Shown in pieces: positions 36,198-44,649 of a stretch of 64,000 bases of DNA. Position 1 is the stretch's first letter, and each line of letters opens with the position of its first letter. Under the pieces are notes generated by a model, which saw only the letters and a list, made by a program, of their open reading frames with translations, had not been told where the DNA came from and searched no databases. Both the position numbers and the translations under genes were made by a program. Source of the stretch: Pseudoclavibacter sp. RFBB5 (GTDB lineage: Bacteria > Actinomycetota > Actinomycetes > Actinomycetales > Microbacteriaceae); contig NZ_PSTZ01000006.1 in NCBI RefSeq assembly GCF_002931555.1, forward strand, positions 124,001 to 188,000, written 5' to 3'.

Positions 36198-37442
36198 ATG
36201 CCCCTGCCACGCACGCTCCGCCGCTTCCGTCGCTCGACGATCCGTCGTGCCGGCTGTGCGGCGCTCGCGGTGGTGGTCGTGTCGGTGCTGTGGGCCAACG
36301 GGTTCCACAACATCGGCACGGCCAACGGCGCGGGCAACGAGCAGTGCGTCTCGCAGCCCGTGCAGGCCGACCCGGTCGCCCCGGTTCTGCCGTCGGTCAC
36401 GGCGGCTGAGCTCCCCGACCCGCGCAGCATCACGGGGCCGACCACCGCCTACACGCAGACGGCGGCGATCAACCCCATCACCGACGCGGCGACCGCCGTG
36501 CAGCAGCTCCCGACGACGTTCACGAGCTCCGACGGCGCGGAGACAACCGTGACCGACACGACGCGCATCCTTGCCATCAACCAGAACGGCGGGCTCGCCG
36601 CCGCCGTTATCGGGCTGGGCTTCGGGTGCAACCTCATCGGGCGCGACACCGCGACCGATATCACGAAGGTCATGCCGGGCAACGAGCAGCTGCCGCTGGT
36701 CACGCAGAACGGGCACGAGCTCAACGCCGAGTCGATCCTCCAGCTCGCGCCGACGGTCGTCGTGACCGACGCCTCCATCGGCCCCTACGACGTGCAGCTG
36801 CAGCTGCGCCAGGCCGGCATCCCCGTGGTCATGGTGCCCATCGCGTACGAGGACGGCGTCGAGGGCGTCTCCCCGCAGATCCAGTTCGTGGCGGATGCGC
36901 TCGGCGTGCCGTCCCTGGGGGAGAGCCTCGCGCAGCGAACACAGGCCGAGATCGGCACGACCATCCAGCAGCTCGGCACGATGGCACCCACCGACCCGGA
37001 GAAGAAGCCGCGCGTCGTGTTCCTGTACCTGCGCGGCAGCGTCTACTACTGGTTCGGCGCCGGCTCAGGCGCCGACTCCATCATCCAGAGCATCGGCGCT
37101 CGCGACGTCGCCACCGAGGTCGGGTTCGCGGGCATGTCGCCGACCAACGCAGAGGCCCTCGTCCGCGCCGCCCCGGACGTGATCATCGTCATGACGATGG
37201 GCCTCGCCTCGGTCGGCGGCATCGACGAAGCCGTGCAGCTGCCCGGCATCGGGCAGACCCCGGCGGGCGCGAACAAGCGCATCGTCGACATGAGCGACTA
37301 CGAGGTCATGAGTTTCGGCCCCCGGTCGGCGTCGGTGCTCGCGGCCCTCGGCACCGCGATCTACGCGCCGGAGCTGGCCTACGTGCCGGCGGCCGACCCC
37401 GCGGCGGACCCCGCCGATGGCGCCGAACAGAGCGGCGAATGA
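36198..37442 (+). CDS. hmuT: haem ABC transporter substrate-binding protein HmuT
   Basis: This 414-residue class-III (Fe3+/haem type) binding protein has two lobes joined by a long helix. ILAINQNGGLAAAVIGLGFG opens the first lobe, QNGHELNAESILQLAPTVVV carries a candidate haem-ligand His, and RVVFLYLRGSVYYWFGAGSG carries candidate Tyr ligands, followed by MSPTNAEALVRAAPDVIIVM. Residues 21-33 are a hydrophobic segment, but Cys20 comes before it, so no normal lipobox exists. The protein may be membrane-anchored by an uncleaved helix instead of lipid. The ATG is preceded by GAGGAA, and the stop overlaps hmuU. It hands haem from the HtaA proteins to HmuUV. Confidence 0.88.
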   Translation: MPLPRTLRRFRRSTIRRAGCAALAVVVVSVLWANGFHNIGTANGAGNEQCVSQPVQADPVAPVLPSVTAAELPDPRSITGPTTAYTQTAAINPITDAATAVQQLPTTFTSSDGAETTVTDTTRILAINQNGGLAAAVIGLGFGCNLIGRDTATDITKVMPGNEQLPLVTQNGHELNAESILQLAPTVVVTDASIGPYDVQLQLRQAGIPVVMVPIAYEDGVEGVSPQIQFVADALGVPSLGESLAQRTQAEIGTTIQQLGTMAPTDPEKKPRVVFLYLRGSVYYWFGAGSGADSIIQSIGARDVATEVGFAGMSPTNAEALVRAAPDVIIVMTMGLASVGGIDEAVQLPGIGQTPAGANKRIVDMSDYEVMSFGPRSASVLAALGTAIYAPELAYVPAADPAADPADGAEQSGE

Positions 37443-38632
37443 TGAGAGATGCGAACGTGACCACGACTCCGCCAAGCACCCACCCGCGGCCAGAAACAGG
37501 GCAGCCGAAGCGACGGAGCCTCGTCGACCGCGTCGAGGAGCGCACCAGCCGCCGCCCAGAGCCGGTCGCCCAGCCGACGGATGCGCCACCCCGCTCCAAG
37601 AAGGCGCGCGCCTCGCTGCTCGCGGCGATCCTCACGATCCTCCTCATCGCGGGCTGCCTCGTCTCCGCGATGATCGGCCAGCTGTACATCCCGCCGCTTG
37701 AGGTGCTCGGCTTCCTGCTGAACCAGGTGGGCATCAACTGGCTTCCCGGCCCCAGCCACGAGTTCGGGGCGGCCGCGCTCGCGGAGGTCCGCTTCCCGCG
37801 TCTGGTGCTCACGGTCCTCGTCGGCGCGGCGCTGGCCGTCGCTGGCGCGCTCATGCAGGGCATCTTCGGCAACCCGCTCGCCGAACCCGGCTCCGTCGGC
37901 GTCTCCGCAGGCGCGGCAGTCGGCGCGAGCTTCTCGATCCTCTTCAGCCTCACGTTCCTCGGCCCGTTCACGACCCCCACGTTCGCATTCGTCGCCGGCC
38001 TCATCACGACGTTCGTCGTCTACTCGCTGTCCCGTTCCGGCCGGCGCACCGACGTCATCACACTCATCCTGACCGGTGTCGCCGTCAACGCCGTCTGCGG
38101 TGCGCTCATCGCCTTCATCACCTTCAGCGCACCGACGCAGGCGCGCGAGCAGATCGTGTTCTGGCAGATGGGCAGCATGAACGGATCCCGCTGGGAGCAG
38201 GTCTGGCTCGTCGCCCCGCTCATCATCGTGGGGTGCATCCTCGCCATCGGGATCGGAAGGCAGCTCGACCTGCTGTCGCTCGGCGAGAAGGCGGCCCGCC
38301 ACGTCGGTGTGAACGTGGAGCGCGTGCGCCTGATCGTCATGATCTATGTGGCCCTCCTCGTCTCCGCGGCGGTCGCCTTCGCCGGCATCATCGCGTTCGT
38401 CGGGTTGGTCGTGCCGCACATCATCCGCATGATCATCGGCCCGACGCACCGTCCGCTCCTGCTCTGCTCGGTGCTCGGCGGGGCCCTGCTGCTCACGATC
38501 GCCGACCTCGGCGCCCGCACCCTCGTCGAGTACGCAGACCTGCCCATCGGCATGCTGACCTCCCTCATCGGCGGGCCGTTCTTCTTCTACCTGATCCGGC
38601 GCAGCCGGGCGAAGGGCGGCGCGTGGTCATGA
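37439..38632 (+). CDS. hmuU: haem ABC transporter permease HmuU (FecCD family)
   Basis: This 397-residue FecCD/BtuC-type permease forms the membrane channel for haem. A 50-residue hydrophilic, proline- and arginine-rich N-terminus precedes about ten helices. Family signatures are LAEVRFPRLVLTVLVGAALAVAGALMQG, FGNPLAEPGSVGVSAGAAVGA (both read in parts), VFWQMGSM, LGEKAARHVGVNVERVR and AGIIAFVGLVVPHIIRMIIG. The ATG at 37439 overlaps the hmuT stop (ATGATGA), and a second ATG at 37442 is equally possible. The stop overlaps hmuV. Confidence 0.93.
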   Translation: MMRDANVTTTPPSTHPRPETGQPKRRSLVDRVEERTSRRPEPVAQPTDAPPRSKKARASLLAAILTILLIAGCLVSAMIGQLYIPPLEVLGFLLNQVGINWLPGPSHEFGAAALAEVRFPRLVLTVLVGAALAVAGALMQGIFGNPLAEPGSVGVSAGAAVGASFSILFSLTFLGPFTTPTFAFVAGLITTFVVYSLSRSGRRTDVITLILTGVAVNAVCGALIAFITFSAPTQAREQIVFWQMGSMNGSRWEQVWLVAPLIIVGCILAIGIGRQLDLLSLGEKAARHVGVNVERVRLIVMIYVALLVSAAVAFAGIIAFVGLVVPHIIRMIIGPTHRPLLLCSVLGGALLLTIADLGARTLVEYADLPIGMLTSLIGGPFFFYLIRRSRAKGGAWS

Positions 38633-39498
38633 TCGGCTCCATCCTCAGGAACCCCATCCGCAAACCGCGCGCGACCACGCCGGGCGAGGTGGTCCTGTCC
38701 GTGCGCGACGTGAGCGTCGACTTCGGCGAGCGGACCGTGCTCGAGGGCCTCGACCTCGACATCCGGGCCGGCGAGGTGCTCGCCCTGGTCGGTCCCAACG
38801 GCGCGGGCAAGTCCACACTCATCAACGTCATCACCGCCGACGTGGACGCGCGCAGCGGCACCGTCGAGATCGACGGCCTCCAGAGCTACGCCTGGACGAA
38901 CACCGAGCTCGCGATGCGCCGAGCCGTGCTCCTGCAGCAGGTCGATATCGCGTTCCCGTTCTCGGTCGAGGAGGTCGTCGACATGGGCCGCGCGCCCTGG
39001 CAGCAGGTGAGTGAGCGCGAGCGCGACGACCTCATCACCGCGGGCGCGATGCGGCGCACCGACATCGACCGCTTCGCCGACCGCCACTACCCGTCGCTGT
39101 CCGGAGGCGAGCGCGCTCGGGCCGCGCTCGCCCGCGTGCTCGCGCAGACCGCCTCGGTCATGCTCCTCGATGAGCCGACCGCGGCCATGGACATCAAGCA
39201 CCAGGAGATGGTGCTCGACCTCGTGCGCAGCTACGCGAGCACCGGATGCGCCGTCGTCATCATCGTGCACAACCTCGACCTCGCGGCCGCCTACGCCGAC
39301 CGCATCGCGCTCCTGAGCCGGGGCCGCATCGTCGCCGACGGGCCGCCAGCACAGGTGCTCACGGCCGAGCTCATCACGCAGGTCTACGAGCATCCCGTGC
39401 ACATTCTCGAGGACCCGTTCACGGGAGCCCCGATCGTCGTGCCCAAGCGCGCATCCACCGGTTCCTCGACCCCCGCCGAAGAAGGGCACCACGCATGA
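38629..39498 (+). CDS. hmuV: haem ABC transporter ATP-binding protein HmuV
   Basis: This 289-residue ABC ATPase energises haem import by HmuU. It has Walker A GPNGAGKST, the Q loop at VLLQQVDIAFPF, signature LSGGERARAALARVLAQ, Walker B VMLLDEPTAAMD and the switch histidine in VVIIVHNLDLAAAYA. The short RAPWQQVSERERDD insert and C-terminal VYEHPVHILEDPFTGAP are typical of haem/iron-siderophore ATPases. The ATG overlaps the hmuU stop and the TGA overlaps the next gene's ATG, so hmuTUV and the surface protein are coupled. Confidence 0.95.
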   Translation: MIGSILRNPIRKPRATTPGEVVLSVRDVSVDFGERTVLEGLDLDIRAGEVLALVGPNGAGKSTLINVITADVDARSGTVEIDGLQSYAWTNTELAMRRAVLLQQVDIAFPFSVEEVVDMGRAPWQQVSERERDDLITAGAMRRTDIDRFADRHYPSLSGGERARAALARVLAQTASVMLLDEPTAAMDIKHQEMVLDLVRSYASTGCAVVIIVHNLDLAAAYADRIALLSRGRIVADGPPAQVLTAELITQVYEHPVHILEDPFTGAPIVVPKRASTGSSTPAEEGHHA

Positions 39499-40745
39499 CC
39501 GCCACCACGCCTCCGCTCACCGCAGCTCGCTGGGTCGCCGCCATCCTGACGGCGCTCGGGCTCGCGATCGGCGTCACCGCGATCGGCGTCTCCGCTGCAC
39601 CCGCGCACGCGGCCGGACAGGTGACCATCTCCGGACAGCCGACGGCGGACGGGCAGAGCGAGATCCAGGTGTCCGGCTCCGGATTCCAGTCGGTGCAGGG
39701 CGGATTCGGGGGCATCTACGTGCTGTTCGGCTGGGTCGACGACCCGAGCGGCGGCTCGTGGAAGCCGAGCGCGGGAGGCGTGACGGGGGAGGACTACCGC
39801 TACGTGTACGACGACGAGACGAACCCCGTCGGCTACCAGCTGTTCGCGGCCTTCCCGGGCGGATCCACCTCCTACGCCGCGAACGGCGGCGAGGTCGCGG
39901 CCGACGGCACCTGGTCGGGCACGCTGCGCATCCCCGGCGCGGTGTTCCAGACCTACGACCGCGATCAGAACGCGACCTCCGTCGACTGCAACGCCGTGCA
40001 GTGCGGGATCATCACCATCGGCGCGCACGGCGTGAAGAACACGAACAACGAATCGTTCACGCCGCTCACCTTCGCGGGAGGGGCTGCGGCCGGTGCCGTC
40101 GCCCCGCAGGCGGGCGCGAGCCCTGCGCAGCCCGAGGCGGCCGCCCCGGTGGCGACCGACGAGCAAACGGCAGGTGGCGAGGCCGCCCCGGTCGCGACCT
40201 CGGCTCCTGTCGGGACCACGACCCAGAGCACGGCGTCCTCACAGGGCCTCGGCTCGGTCAGCGACGCGCTCGCCTGGCTCGTCGTGCTCGCGCCGGTCCT
40301 GCTGCTCGTCGGACTCACCGTCGTCGGCCTCGCCGTCGGCATCGGCGCCTACCTTGCCGCCAAGAGCCTCCTGCTCGGCGTCAACCCGGCGGCCCTCGAG
40401 AAGGTGCGCGGGCAACGCGAACGCAAGGCGCTGCAGGAGCGCGAGAAGCAGCGCAGGAAGACGGCGGCGGTCAGGCTCGCGCAGGAGCAGCGCGAAGCTC
40501 GTGCCCGGCGCAGGCTCGGCGCGGCCGCCGCGCAGCAGAGCCTCGTGAACCTCCCCGCGTCTCCCGCGCCCCTCGAGAACGACAGACTCGTCGACTTCTT
40601 CGCCATGGATGCTCCGACCCCTCGCCACCCGAGCCCGCTCCGGGATACGAGCCCGCTCCGCGATACGGATACGGCGCCGGGTGATCGAGACGCGCCGACG
40701 CTCATCCTCTCGAGCGCGACCGGTCGCCGGGAGGACGCACGGTGA
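39495..40745 (+). CDS. membrane-anchored surface protein of the haem locus
   Basis: This 416-residue protein has a signal peptide (residues 1-39), an extracellular Ig-like domain at 41-195 (VTISGQPTADGQSEIQVSGS, SYAANGGEVAADGTWSGTLR) with Cys165 and Cys170, an Ala/Pro linker at 200-250, a single strong membrane helix at 258-288, and a long cytoplasmic tail with a charged helix rich in Arg, Glu and Gln (300-350). It resembles the HtaC/HtaB-like accessory surface proteins of actinobacterial haem loci in position and layout, but I cannot assign a family firmly. The long cytoplasmic tail is unusual for a simple anchor and might contact the ABC ATPase. The ATG overlaps the hmuV stop. Confidence 0.72.
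   Translation: MTATTPPLTAARWVAAILTALGLAIGVTAIGVSAAPAHAAGQVTISGQPTADGQSEIQVSGSGFQSVQGGFGGIYVLFGWVDDPSGGSWKPSAGGVTGEDYRYVYDDETNPVGYQLFAAFPGGSTSYAANGGEVAADGTWSGTLRIPGAVFQTYDRDQNATSVDCNAVQCGIITIGAHGVKNTNNESFTPLTFAGGAAAGAVAPQAGASPAQPEAAAPVATDEQTAGGEAAPVATSAPVGTTTQSTASSQGLGSVSDALAWLVVLAPVLLLVGLTVVGLAVGIGAYLAAKSLLLGVNPAALEKVRGQRERKALQEREKQRRKTAAVRLAQEQREARARRRLGAAAAQQSLVNLPASPAPLENDRLVDFFAMDAPTPRHPSPLRDTSPLRDTDTAPGDRDAPTLILSSATGRREDAR
40631..40666 (+). repeat. 18-bp tandem duplication within the surface-protein gene
   Basis: GAGCCCGCTCCGGGATAC (40631-40648) is followed directly by a copy with one mismatch (40649-40666). It encodes a duplicated SPLRDT unit in the cytoplasmic tail and is probably a recent in-frame duplication. 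Confidence 0.8.
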
Positions 40746-43501
40746 CCCTCGACGCGCACGAGACGGGCGCGCGGTCACGGCGCCTGCCAGCCCCGGGCAT
40801 CGGCACGCGCATCCTCGCCGCAATCGGCATCGCTGGCCTGCTTGCGGGTTTCGGCCTCTTGGCCGCCGACCCGGCGGAGGCCGCCTCGACGCCCATCTCG
40901 GGCGTCGACCTGTCCTGGGCACTGAACGACGAGGTCGGCGGGGGCGCCTACTTCGGCGGCTGCAACTTCCTCTCGGCTGGCGCATCCGGTGACAACGGCA
41001 GGTCGGCGGTCTGGACCGACGACGGCCTGTACTCGGCGAGCGAGGGCAACGTCTCCATCACGAAGCCCGACGCTGCCGGCAACCAGGTACCCGCCACGTG
41101 GGATTCCAGGTGCCTCGACGCGGGCGGGAGCCAGGTCGGGACCGGTGTCGGGTCGACAAGCGCCAACCGGGTGAACCTGGCAGACGGCAGCGGCTCCGTC
41201 GACCTCGAGACCGGCACAGCCAGCATCTCCTGGGACGGTGCCTTCACCGTCGTCTTCTACGGCGGCATGACGTACTGGTCGGTTGATGACCTCACGCTCG
41301 AGCTCAGCAACGGCAGGGGAACGCTCACGGGCACGGCCGGCGGATTCGGCGCCGACATGGACGACCCCTCGAAGTGGCAGCCCCTGAGCGAACGCACCGT
41401 CACGCTCGCGACGATCGACGCGACTCCGGCCGAGCTCACCGCATCCGGCGCGACCCTCACTCCCGAGTACCGGGGCGTGGATGCAGGTGCCGTCGGCACC
41501 CCGCAGACGCGCGAAGGCGACGGGTGGGGCTCGTGGCCCCAGGACTTCGTGGCATTCCACGAGGCGACCGGCCAGTCGAGCTACTGGTACTCATCCGGTG
41601 GACTGGCTGACCCGAAGAAGGTCGCGGCACCGCTCACCCTGAGCTTCGACACGTCCGCGAGCGCGACCCCGGTCTACGAGCGGTTGCCGCGCGACTACCC
41701 GGAGGGGGTCGAGGTGCGGTTCGTCAACCTCGGAGCCGAGGTCTCCGGGGAGCCCGTGCTGCGGGCAGCCGATGGGCGTGAGCTGCCGGTACTGGCGGGG
41801 ACTACCGCTCAGATGACGGCGGGCGCTGGCGTGGGCACATGGGACGTCAGCGGCCTCGCCGTTGGAGCGCACGAGTTCACGCTCGCCGTCCGCAACGGCA
41901 CCGCCGAGACGCCCATCAACCTCTCACCAGGCGACGCGATTCGCCTCACCATCGTCGAGCCGCTCGGCGCGACCGCCTCACCCGGGATCACGGTGAGCGA
42001 CGTCGGGGCCAGCTCCTTCACGACCACCCTGACGTGGCCCGCCACGGGTGGCGGCCCGCCGACCGGCTACCAGGTGCAGCTCACTCAAGGGGGCGTCGCC
42101 GTCGGTGCCGCCCTCCAGGTGCCGGCGGATGCGACGGGGCAGGGCTCGACCATCGTGTCCGGACTCGCCGCCAGCACCGAGTACGCCATCACAGTTACCC
42201 CGTACCTCGCAACCCAAGCGGGCACGCCAGCGACGCAGCAGGTCAGCACCGGTGCCCCGCCGCAGCCGACCACGACGCCGGACCCAGAACCGCCAGCGCC
42301 GACGACGCCCCCGACCGCCGAGCCGACCACGCCCACTGACGGGGGTGCATCCGCCGCAGGAGCAACCTTCTACTGGGGACTGAACACGGAAGCGACCAGC
42401 GGTGCCTTCTTCGGGGGATGCAACTTCCTCGCGGCCGGCAAAGCGGGGGACACCGGCTCGTCACGGGTCTGGAAGGCCGACGAATATCGTTCTGCCGACG
42501 GCAACGTCACGATCATCAAGCCCAACGGCAGCGACTTCCAGCAGGCGAGCTGGGGCACGAAGTGCGTCGACCGCACGGGCGCCAACGTCTCGACGAGCCG
42601 CCTCGGCTCCCATACGGAGTCGCAGGTGCGCATGACCGGTGGTGAGGCGACGCGCTCCGGTTCGGAGCTCACCGTGCAGTGGCGCGGCAGCTTCACGGTC
42701 GCCTTCTACGGCGGGCTCACGTACTGGACGGCGACCGACCCGATCCTCAAGGTGGGCGGGGACGGCAGGGGCACCATCACCGCGACGGCCTCCGGCTACG
42801 GCGCATCCATGACCGACGCGTCCAAATGGGTGGAGCTCAGCGATCGCACCATCACGCTCGCGAACCTCACGGGTGTCGATACCGGCGCCGACGTCATCAC
42901 GACGACCCCCGATTACCTGGGGGTCTCCTACAGCGGCAGCGGCCAGTCGCAGGGAGTGGTCGGCGGCGACGAGGGCACGGCGAGCGGGCAGGCGCCTCAG
43001 ACCGCGCTGAACTCGAGCTACTGGGGCTCGTTCCCGTCGGACTTCGTGGACTTCCAGAAGGAGACCGGCCAGTTCTCGTACTGGTTCACGTCCAACGGCG
43101 CCCGTGACACCTTTAAGCCGACGATCCCGCTCACCGTGAGCCTGGCGGGTGACTACACGCCGACGGCGGGCGCGTACAACGCTCCGGCCGCGCCGACGCT
43201 CACGCAGAGCAACCCGGCGCGCGGCACGCGTGCCCCGAACGCGGTGGCGCCCGCGCCAGCACCAGCGCCAGCCACCACGGCACCGGCCGCGGGCAGCACG
43301 ACGAGCAGCGGGGAAGCGGCGCCGTCGGGGGCCGGGTCCGTCGCCGTCTCGAACGAAGCCTCTGGGCTGCAGATCGGCGAGATCAGCGCGCCGATGGTGC
43401 TCGGCGGGGGAGCCGGCATGCTCGCGGTTGCCGGCCTCAACTGGTCGATCTCCCTGCTCGTGCGCCGAAGGCTTGGCCTCGACCCGCACCTCTTCGGCTA
43501 G
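40742..43501 (+). CDS. HtaA-like haem-binding surface protein with two haem-binding domains
   Basis: This 919-residue membrane-anchored protein has a signal peptide (about 1-47) and a first HtaA-like domain at 52-305 (GGGAYFGGCNFLSAG, FYGGMTYWSVDDL, QSSYWYSSGGLADPKK). A beta domain (310-405), a fibronectin-III-like domain (412-502), a Pro/Thr linker (505-535) and a second HtaA-like domain at 540-795 (SGAFFGGCNFLAAG, FYGGLTYWTATD) follow. After a Pro/Ala stalk comes a membrane helix near 885-903 and a short basic tail. Each haem domain has two cysteines (74/124 and 560/608) about 50 residues apart. Such proteins take haem from haemoproteins and pass it to HmuT. The GTG start overlaps the previous stop (GTGA), with GGGAGG upstream. 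Confidence 0.85.
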   Translation: MTLDAHETGARSRRLPAPGIGTRILAAIGIAGLLAGFGLLAADPAEAASTPISGVDLSWALNDEVGGGAYFGGCNFLSAGASGDNGRSAVWTDDGLYSASEGNVSITKPDAAGNQVPATWDSRCLDAGGSQVGTGVGSTSANRVNLADGSGSVDLETGTASISWDGAFTVVFYGGMTYWSVDDLTLELSNGRGTLTGTAGGFGADMDDPSKWQPLSERTVTLATIDATPAELTASGATLTPEYRGVDAGAVGTPQTREGDGWGSWPQDFVAFHEATGQSSYWYSSGGLADPKKVAAPLTLSFDTSASATPVYERLPRDYPEGVEVRFVNLGAEVSGEPVLRAADGRELPVLAGTTAQMTAGAGVGTWDVSGLAVGAHEFTLAVRNGTAETPINLSPGDAIRLTIVEPLGATASPGITVSDVGASSFTTTLTWPATGGGPPTGYQVQLTQGGVAVGAALQVPADATGQGSTIVSGLAASTEYAITVTPYLATQAGTPATQQVSTGAPPQPTTTPDPEPPAPTTPPTAEPTTPTDGGASAAGATFYWGLNTEATSGAFFGGCNFLAAGKAGDTGSSRVWKADEYRSADGNVTIIKPNGSDFQQASWGTKCVDRTGANVSTSRLGSHTESQVRMTGGEATRSGSELTVQWRGSFTVAFYGGLTYWTATDPILKVGGDGRGTITATASGYGASMTDASKWVELSDRTITLANLTGVDTGADVITTTPDYLGVSYSGSGQSQGVVGGDEGTASGQAPQTALNSSYWGSFPSDFVDFQKETGQFSYWFTSNGARDTFKPTIPLTVSLAGDYTPTAGAYNAPAAPTLTQSNPARGTRAPNAVAPAPAPAPATTAPAAGSTTSSGEAAPSGAGSVAVSNEASGLQIGEISAPMVLGGGAGMLAVAGLNWSISLLVRRRLGLDPHLFG

Positions 43502-43536
43502 CCGCGAGGCGCGCCCGGAGCGGTCTGCGCGCCCGG

Positions 43537-43585
43537 AGCGGTGTTGTGGTCGTCAAGACGCTGTTGAAGCGACCACAACACCGCT
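43537..43585. repeat. 16-bp perfect inverted repeat after the haem operon
   Basis: AGCGGTGTTGTGGTCG (43537-43552) is repeated inverted at 43570-43585 around a 17-base loop. It lies 35 bp after the stop and is preceded by two direct copies of GCGCGCCCGGAGCGGT. It could be a first terminator stem or a protein-binding site. Confidence 0.65.
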
Positions 43586-43614
43586 CTCGGCTCAGGCGGC
43601 GGGGTGGGTGCAGA

Positions 43615-43656
43615 ACGCGAACGGCCCGCATCCGAGTGGATGCGGGCCGTTCGCGT
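43615..43656. terminator. bidirectional terminator between the haem operon and hmuO
   Basis: A perfect 19-bp stem (43615-43633 and 43638-43656) with a GAGT tetraloop lies 21 bp from the convergent haem-oxygenase stop. It is very stable and serves both convergent transcripts. Confidence 0.85.
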
Positions 43657-43676
43657 CGCGCGGTGCGGGGCGGATC

Positions 43677-44324
43677 CTAGAAGCGTGCGTCCAGCTCTTC
43701 GAAGATGCGCTCATTGCAGGTGAAGCTCGCGTTCGCCTCATCGAGGAGACGCGCGATGGCGTCCTCGTCGAAGGCGAGCTCGTCGAGCTGGGTACGGTAG
43801 GCCCGCTTGAACGGCACGATCGCCGGGATCTCGGTGAAGTCGAAGAACGTCGCCTCCTCCGCGGGGAGGGTGTACGTGCGGTCGAGCATCACGCGCATGG
43901 CCTGGCCACCCGAGAGGTCGCCGAGGTAGCGCGTGTAGTGGTGCGCGAGGTAGCGCGCCGGGTCGGCGGCGGATGCGGTGATGCGGTCCGCGTACTCGCG
44001 CGTCGCCGGGAGCTCGCCGGGGAGCGGCTGCGTGAGGCGGGGCGCGAGCACCGCGAGGTCCGCCACGATCGACGACGCACGGTCGAGCTCGGCCGCAGGG
44101 ATCGCGCCGAGCTGGCCCTGCTCGCGCACGGGCACTGCCGCGCTCTCGAGCGCCTCGTACATGAAGCCGTACTGCTGCAGCAGCGCAGCCCAGGCGTCGA
44201 TGCCGAGCTCACCGCCGAGGAGCCGCTCGAGGAAGCGCGAACGCTCTGCGCTCTGGTGGGCCTGCGACGTGCGCTCGCGGAGGCGGGCGCTGATGGTCGT
44301 CGCGGTGTCGGTGACGATGGTCAT
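43677..44324 (-). CDS. hmuO: biliverdin-producing haem oxygenase (HmuO-like)
   Basis: This 215-residue cytoplasmic haem oxygenase opens the imported haem ring to release iron, carbon monoxide and biliverdin. The proximal haem ligand His23 lies in SQAHQSAERSRFL and the distal-helix signature LGDLSGGQAM at 134-143 is intact, as in Corynebacterium HmuO. The length is standard. The ATG at 44324 has AAGGGA five bases upstream and is chosen over an upstream frame start at 44363. An iron-box-like sequence lies about 60 bp upstream, matching control by iron together with the convergent haem-uptake operon. Confidence 0.95.
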   Translation of the reverse strand: MTIVTDTATTISARLRERTSQAHQSAERSRFLERLLGGELGIDAWAALLQQYGFMYEALESAAVPVREQGQLGAIPAAELDRASSIVADLAVLAPRLTQPLPGELPATREYADRITASAADPARYLAHHYTRYLGDLSGGQAMRVMLDRTYTLPAEEATFFDFTEIPAIVPFKRAYRTQLDELAFDEDAIARLLDEANASFTCNERIFEELDARF

Positions 44325-44384
44325 GGGGATCCCTTCGGGCGGGATCGGTGCGAGGGGGCACACCGAAGACTGGATGACTTCAGC

Positions 44385-44403
44385 TTAGGTCACCCTTACT
44401 TCC
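44385..44403 (-). promoter_or_regulatory. DtxR/IdeR-like iron box upstream of hmuO
   Basis: TTAGGTCACCCTTACTTCC matches 12 of 19 positions of the DtxR/IdeR consensus, with an intact TTAGGT half, about 60 bp before the hmuO start. The rest of the 325-bp gap 44325-44649 shows no gene or repeat that I can support. Confidence 0.55.
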
Positions 44404-44649
44404 GTTGGGAATCCCCGCTGTGCAGAGTTCGCTCCTTCGTTACATCCAGAACCTGGGTCGGTGCGGCCGGCGCTGGTTCACCCGTGCCGAATCGGAAATC
44501 CCGGTCTGGGCTCGACTCTGCGTGCACCTGGTCCTCGTCGCTGAGCATGCGGCCGACGATACTGGGCGTGGCGAGTCCGGACCGCCTCCCGTTCACTGTT
44601 CTTGCGGGTCTGCGGACGCGCCGCCGAGGAGCGACGTACTCTCGGTCAG

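Noticed and set aside
36198-36340. Reading HmuT Cys20 as a lipoprotein cysteine
   Set aside because: The cysteine comes before the hydrophobic segment, not after it, so lipid modification by the normal route is not expected.
44396-44596. A 66-residue minus-strand frame between hmuO and the helix-turn-helix gene
   Set aside because: No Shine-Dalgarno or recognisable domain is present, and it overlaps the iron-box/promoter area of hmuO. It could be real, but I cannot support it.
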